A DNA stretch of 15,657 nucleotides. Source: an uncultured bacterium. Lineage in GTDB: Bacteria; Bdellovibrionota_C; UBA2361; CAKMMH01. The first letter of the stretch is position 1, and each line of letters begins with the position of its first letter. Of this stretch, positions 14,669-15,657 are shown piece after piece. The DNA is taken from the NCBI GenBank assembly GCA_927798255.1, contig CAKMMH010000019.1, positions 1-15,657 on the forward strand, given 5' to 3'. The notes beneath the pieces are model-generated. The model made no database searches. It was not told the origin of the DNA and was given only the letters and a program-made list of their open reading frames with translations. The position numbers and the translations under genes are program-made.

Positions 14669-15109
14669 ACAAGGAACGATAAGTACAGGGATTCTTGATT
14701 CTCTTAATACCTTTTCAGACACTGAACCTAAAATTAATCTTCTAAGCCCTGCTCTTCCATTACTAGACATTACAATAAGATCAATATTATTGTTTTTGGC
14801 ATAATTTACTATGGCAGCGTGAACAGATTCTGAACCTTCTAGGACTAGTGGCGTAACTTTTTTATACCCGATCTCATTTGCAAGCTTATCTAAATCTTTT
14901 TTTACTTCTTCTAAAATTTTCTTTTGTACATCTTCTGAAATTAAGTTAGGTTGTTCAATGACTGAAAACAAAGCTGTTTCAGCTAAATCTGTTACTACTG
15001 CAACAAGGATAATCTGAGCTTCATATTTTGATGCAATATCTTTTGCAATACTAAAAGCTTGTTTAGAGTTATCGGATAAATCTGTACACAAAACTATTTT
15101 TTTTATCAA
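14663..15109 (-). CDS. Universal stress protein (UspA family), ATP-binding type
   Basis: Single-domain Usp proteins are small cytoplasmic dimers, induced by starvation and stress, which often bind ATP. The 148 residues begin MIKKIVLCTDLSDNSKQAF, where the early aspartate is typical. The C-terminal half has VMSSNGRAGLRRLILGSVSEKVL, the family's nucleotide-binding loop: G-x9-G-S is kept, with serine in the first glycine position as in many members. It ends with the usual PVLIVP. The start codon is TTG with AAGG about ten bases upstream; no better ATG is near. The gene lies 54 bases downstream of fliL on the same strand. That association may be incidental or may tie it to motility control. Confidence 0.93.
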   Translation of the reverse strand: MIKKIVLCTDLSDNSKQAFSIAKDIASKYEAQIILVAVVTDLAETALFSVIEQPNLISEDVQKKILEEVKKDLDKLANEIGYKKVTPLVLEGSESVHAAIVNYAKNNNIDLIVMSSNGRAGLRRLILGSVSEKVLRESRIPVLIVPCE

Positions 15110-15163
15110 TTTAATTTAGCCTTAAATAATAAAATTTATAAAATACAATAAAAAAATAAGCTA

Positions 15164-15657
15164 TTACTGCATTATAAAATCTTTAAAATAAACTGAAACT
15201 ACCACACTTTCTTCAAGGCCTAAAGCTTCATTTATAGCATCTACTAGCTCTTCTTTTAATGCTTCCTTACCCTCTTGTGTTAAAAGTTCGTTTGGTGTTT
15301 TGTACGACAAAGTAGAAATTATTGCATCTCTAATCATCGCGTCACGTTTTTCAAAAAGTTTAGGAAGAGATTTTGAATCAACTCCACCTTCTCCACCTTT
15401 TTCTTCTTTATCTTTTTCATCACCGCCAGAAAGTACGCTTGGATCATATTCAACTAAAATTGTAGTACGTAAAAAGTTTGAAGCTTTAGCTAAGTTTACA
15501 ACAAACGTATCAAATTCATAAACTTCAAGTTTAGCATTTTCTTCACTTACCTCAGTGCTTGCCTCTTTTTTTGCACCAGCATCATCTTTTTTACCTAAGA
15601 CAAAAAATGCTACTGCCCCACCAATCACAGCTAATAAAACGACTATAATTAATATTA
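15164..15657 (-). CDS. fliL: Flagellar basal-body protein FliL (N-terminus beyond the window)
   Basis: FliL is an inner-membrane protein that surrounds the flagellar stator and helps it work under load. The frame stays open to the right edge, so the true start is outside; the GTG at 15628 lies inside the membrane segment. Visible residues begin ILIIVVLLAVIGGAVAFFVLGKK, the single membrane span. A charged linker follows, then the periplasmic FliL domain: FDTFVVNLAKASNFLRTTI, KRDAMIRDAIISTLSYKT and the family's ending VVSVYFKDFIMQ. A Gly/Glu/Lys-rich insertion (GGDEKDKEEKGGEGG) interrupts the domain. In many bacteria motA/motB and fliM/fliN lie beside fliL, so stator genes may lie just beyond this edge. 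Confidence 0.88.
   Translation of the reverse strand, partial: ILIIVVLLAVIGGAVAFFVLGKKDDAGAKKEASTEVSEENAKLEVYEFDTFVVNLAKASNFLRTTILVEYDPSVLSGGDEKDKEEKGGEGGVDSKSLPKLFEKRDAMIRDAIISTLSYKTPNELLTQEGKEALKEELVDAINEALGLEESVVVSVYFKDFIMQ

Noticed and set aside
1..15657. CRISPR array, insertion sequence with transposase, integrase, rRNA or replication origin.
   Set aside because: No regularly spaced repeats, transposase or integrase motifs, rRNA sequence or DnaA-box cluster was seen on either strand.

Overview
This is an AT-rich window of bacterial chromosome, densely packed and mostly coding on the minus strand. It carries FlhB-family and FliL genes, a membrane-anchored LytM peptidase, an RmlA nucleotidyltransferase, zinc-type L31 and the tig-clpP-clpX cluster. 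Together these suggest a diderm, flagellated (or formerly flagellated) bacterium. The protein sequences do not look alphaproteobacterial. A non-photosynthetic cyanobacterial relative (Vampirovibrionia/Melainabacteria) is one candidate, but I cannot place the organism from sequence alone. A multiply broken prohibitin-like gene points to ongoing gene loss.

Layout. 1-1256 (minus): the N-terminal part of a possibly GAF-like protein runs off the left edge, preceded by an FlhB/SctU-family export gene whose reading frame stops where the family normally self-cleaves. 1423-5230 (plus): an unrecognised 109-residue helical protein, then a three-gene set of a TrpX-type substrate-binding protein, a STAS-domain protein with a large unrecognised C-terminal part, and a TrpY-type permease. 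No ATPase gene is adjacent. 5231-9188 (minus): M23 peptidase, recN, rmlA and rpmE, with two hairpins in the rpmE leader. 9189-10757: a long stretch with no intact gene, holding the prohibitin-like pseudogene, a nested hairpin region and a large imperfect palindrome. 10758-10838 (minus): tRNA-Leu(UAG) with a good promoter. 10928-14477 (minus): clpX, clpP and tig, a protein quality-control cluster. 14663-15657 (minus): a universal stress protein and a FliL gene cut by the right edge.

The housekeeping genes (chaperone and protease, DNA repair, L31, sugar nucleotide synthesis) look intact. The most unusual parts are the ABC-like set at 1863-5230, which has a STAS protein where an ATPase gene would be expected, and the FlhB-family gene that ends at the autocleavage position.
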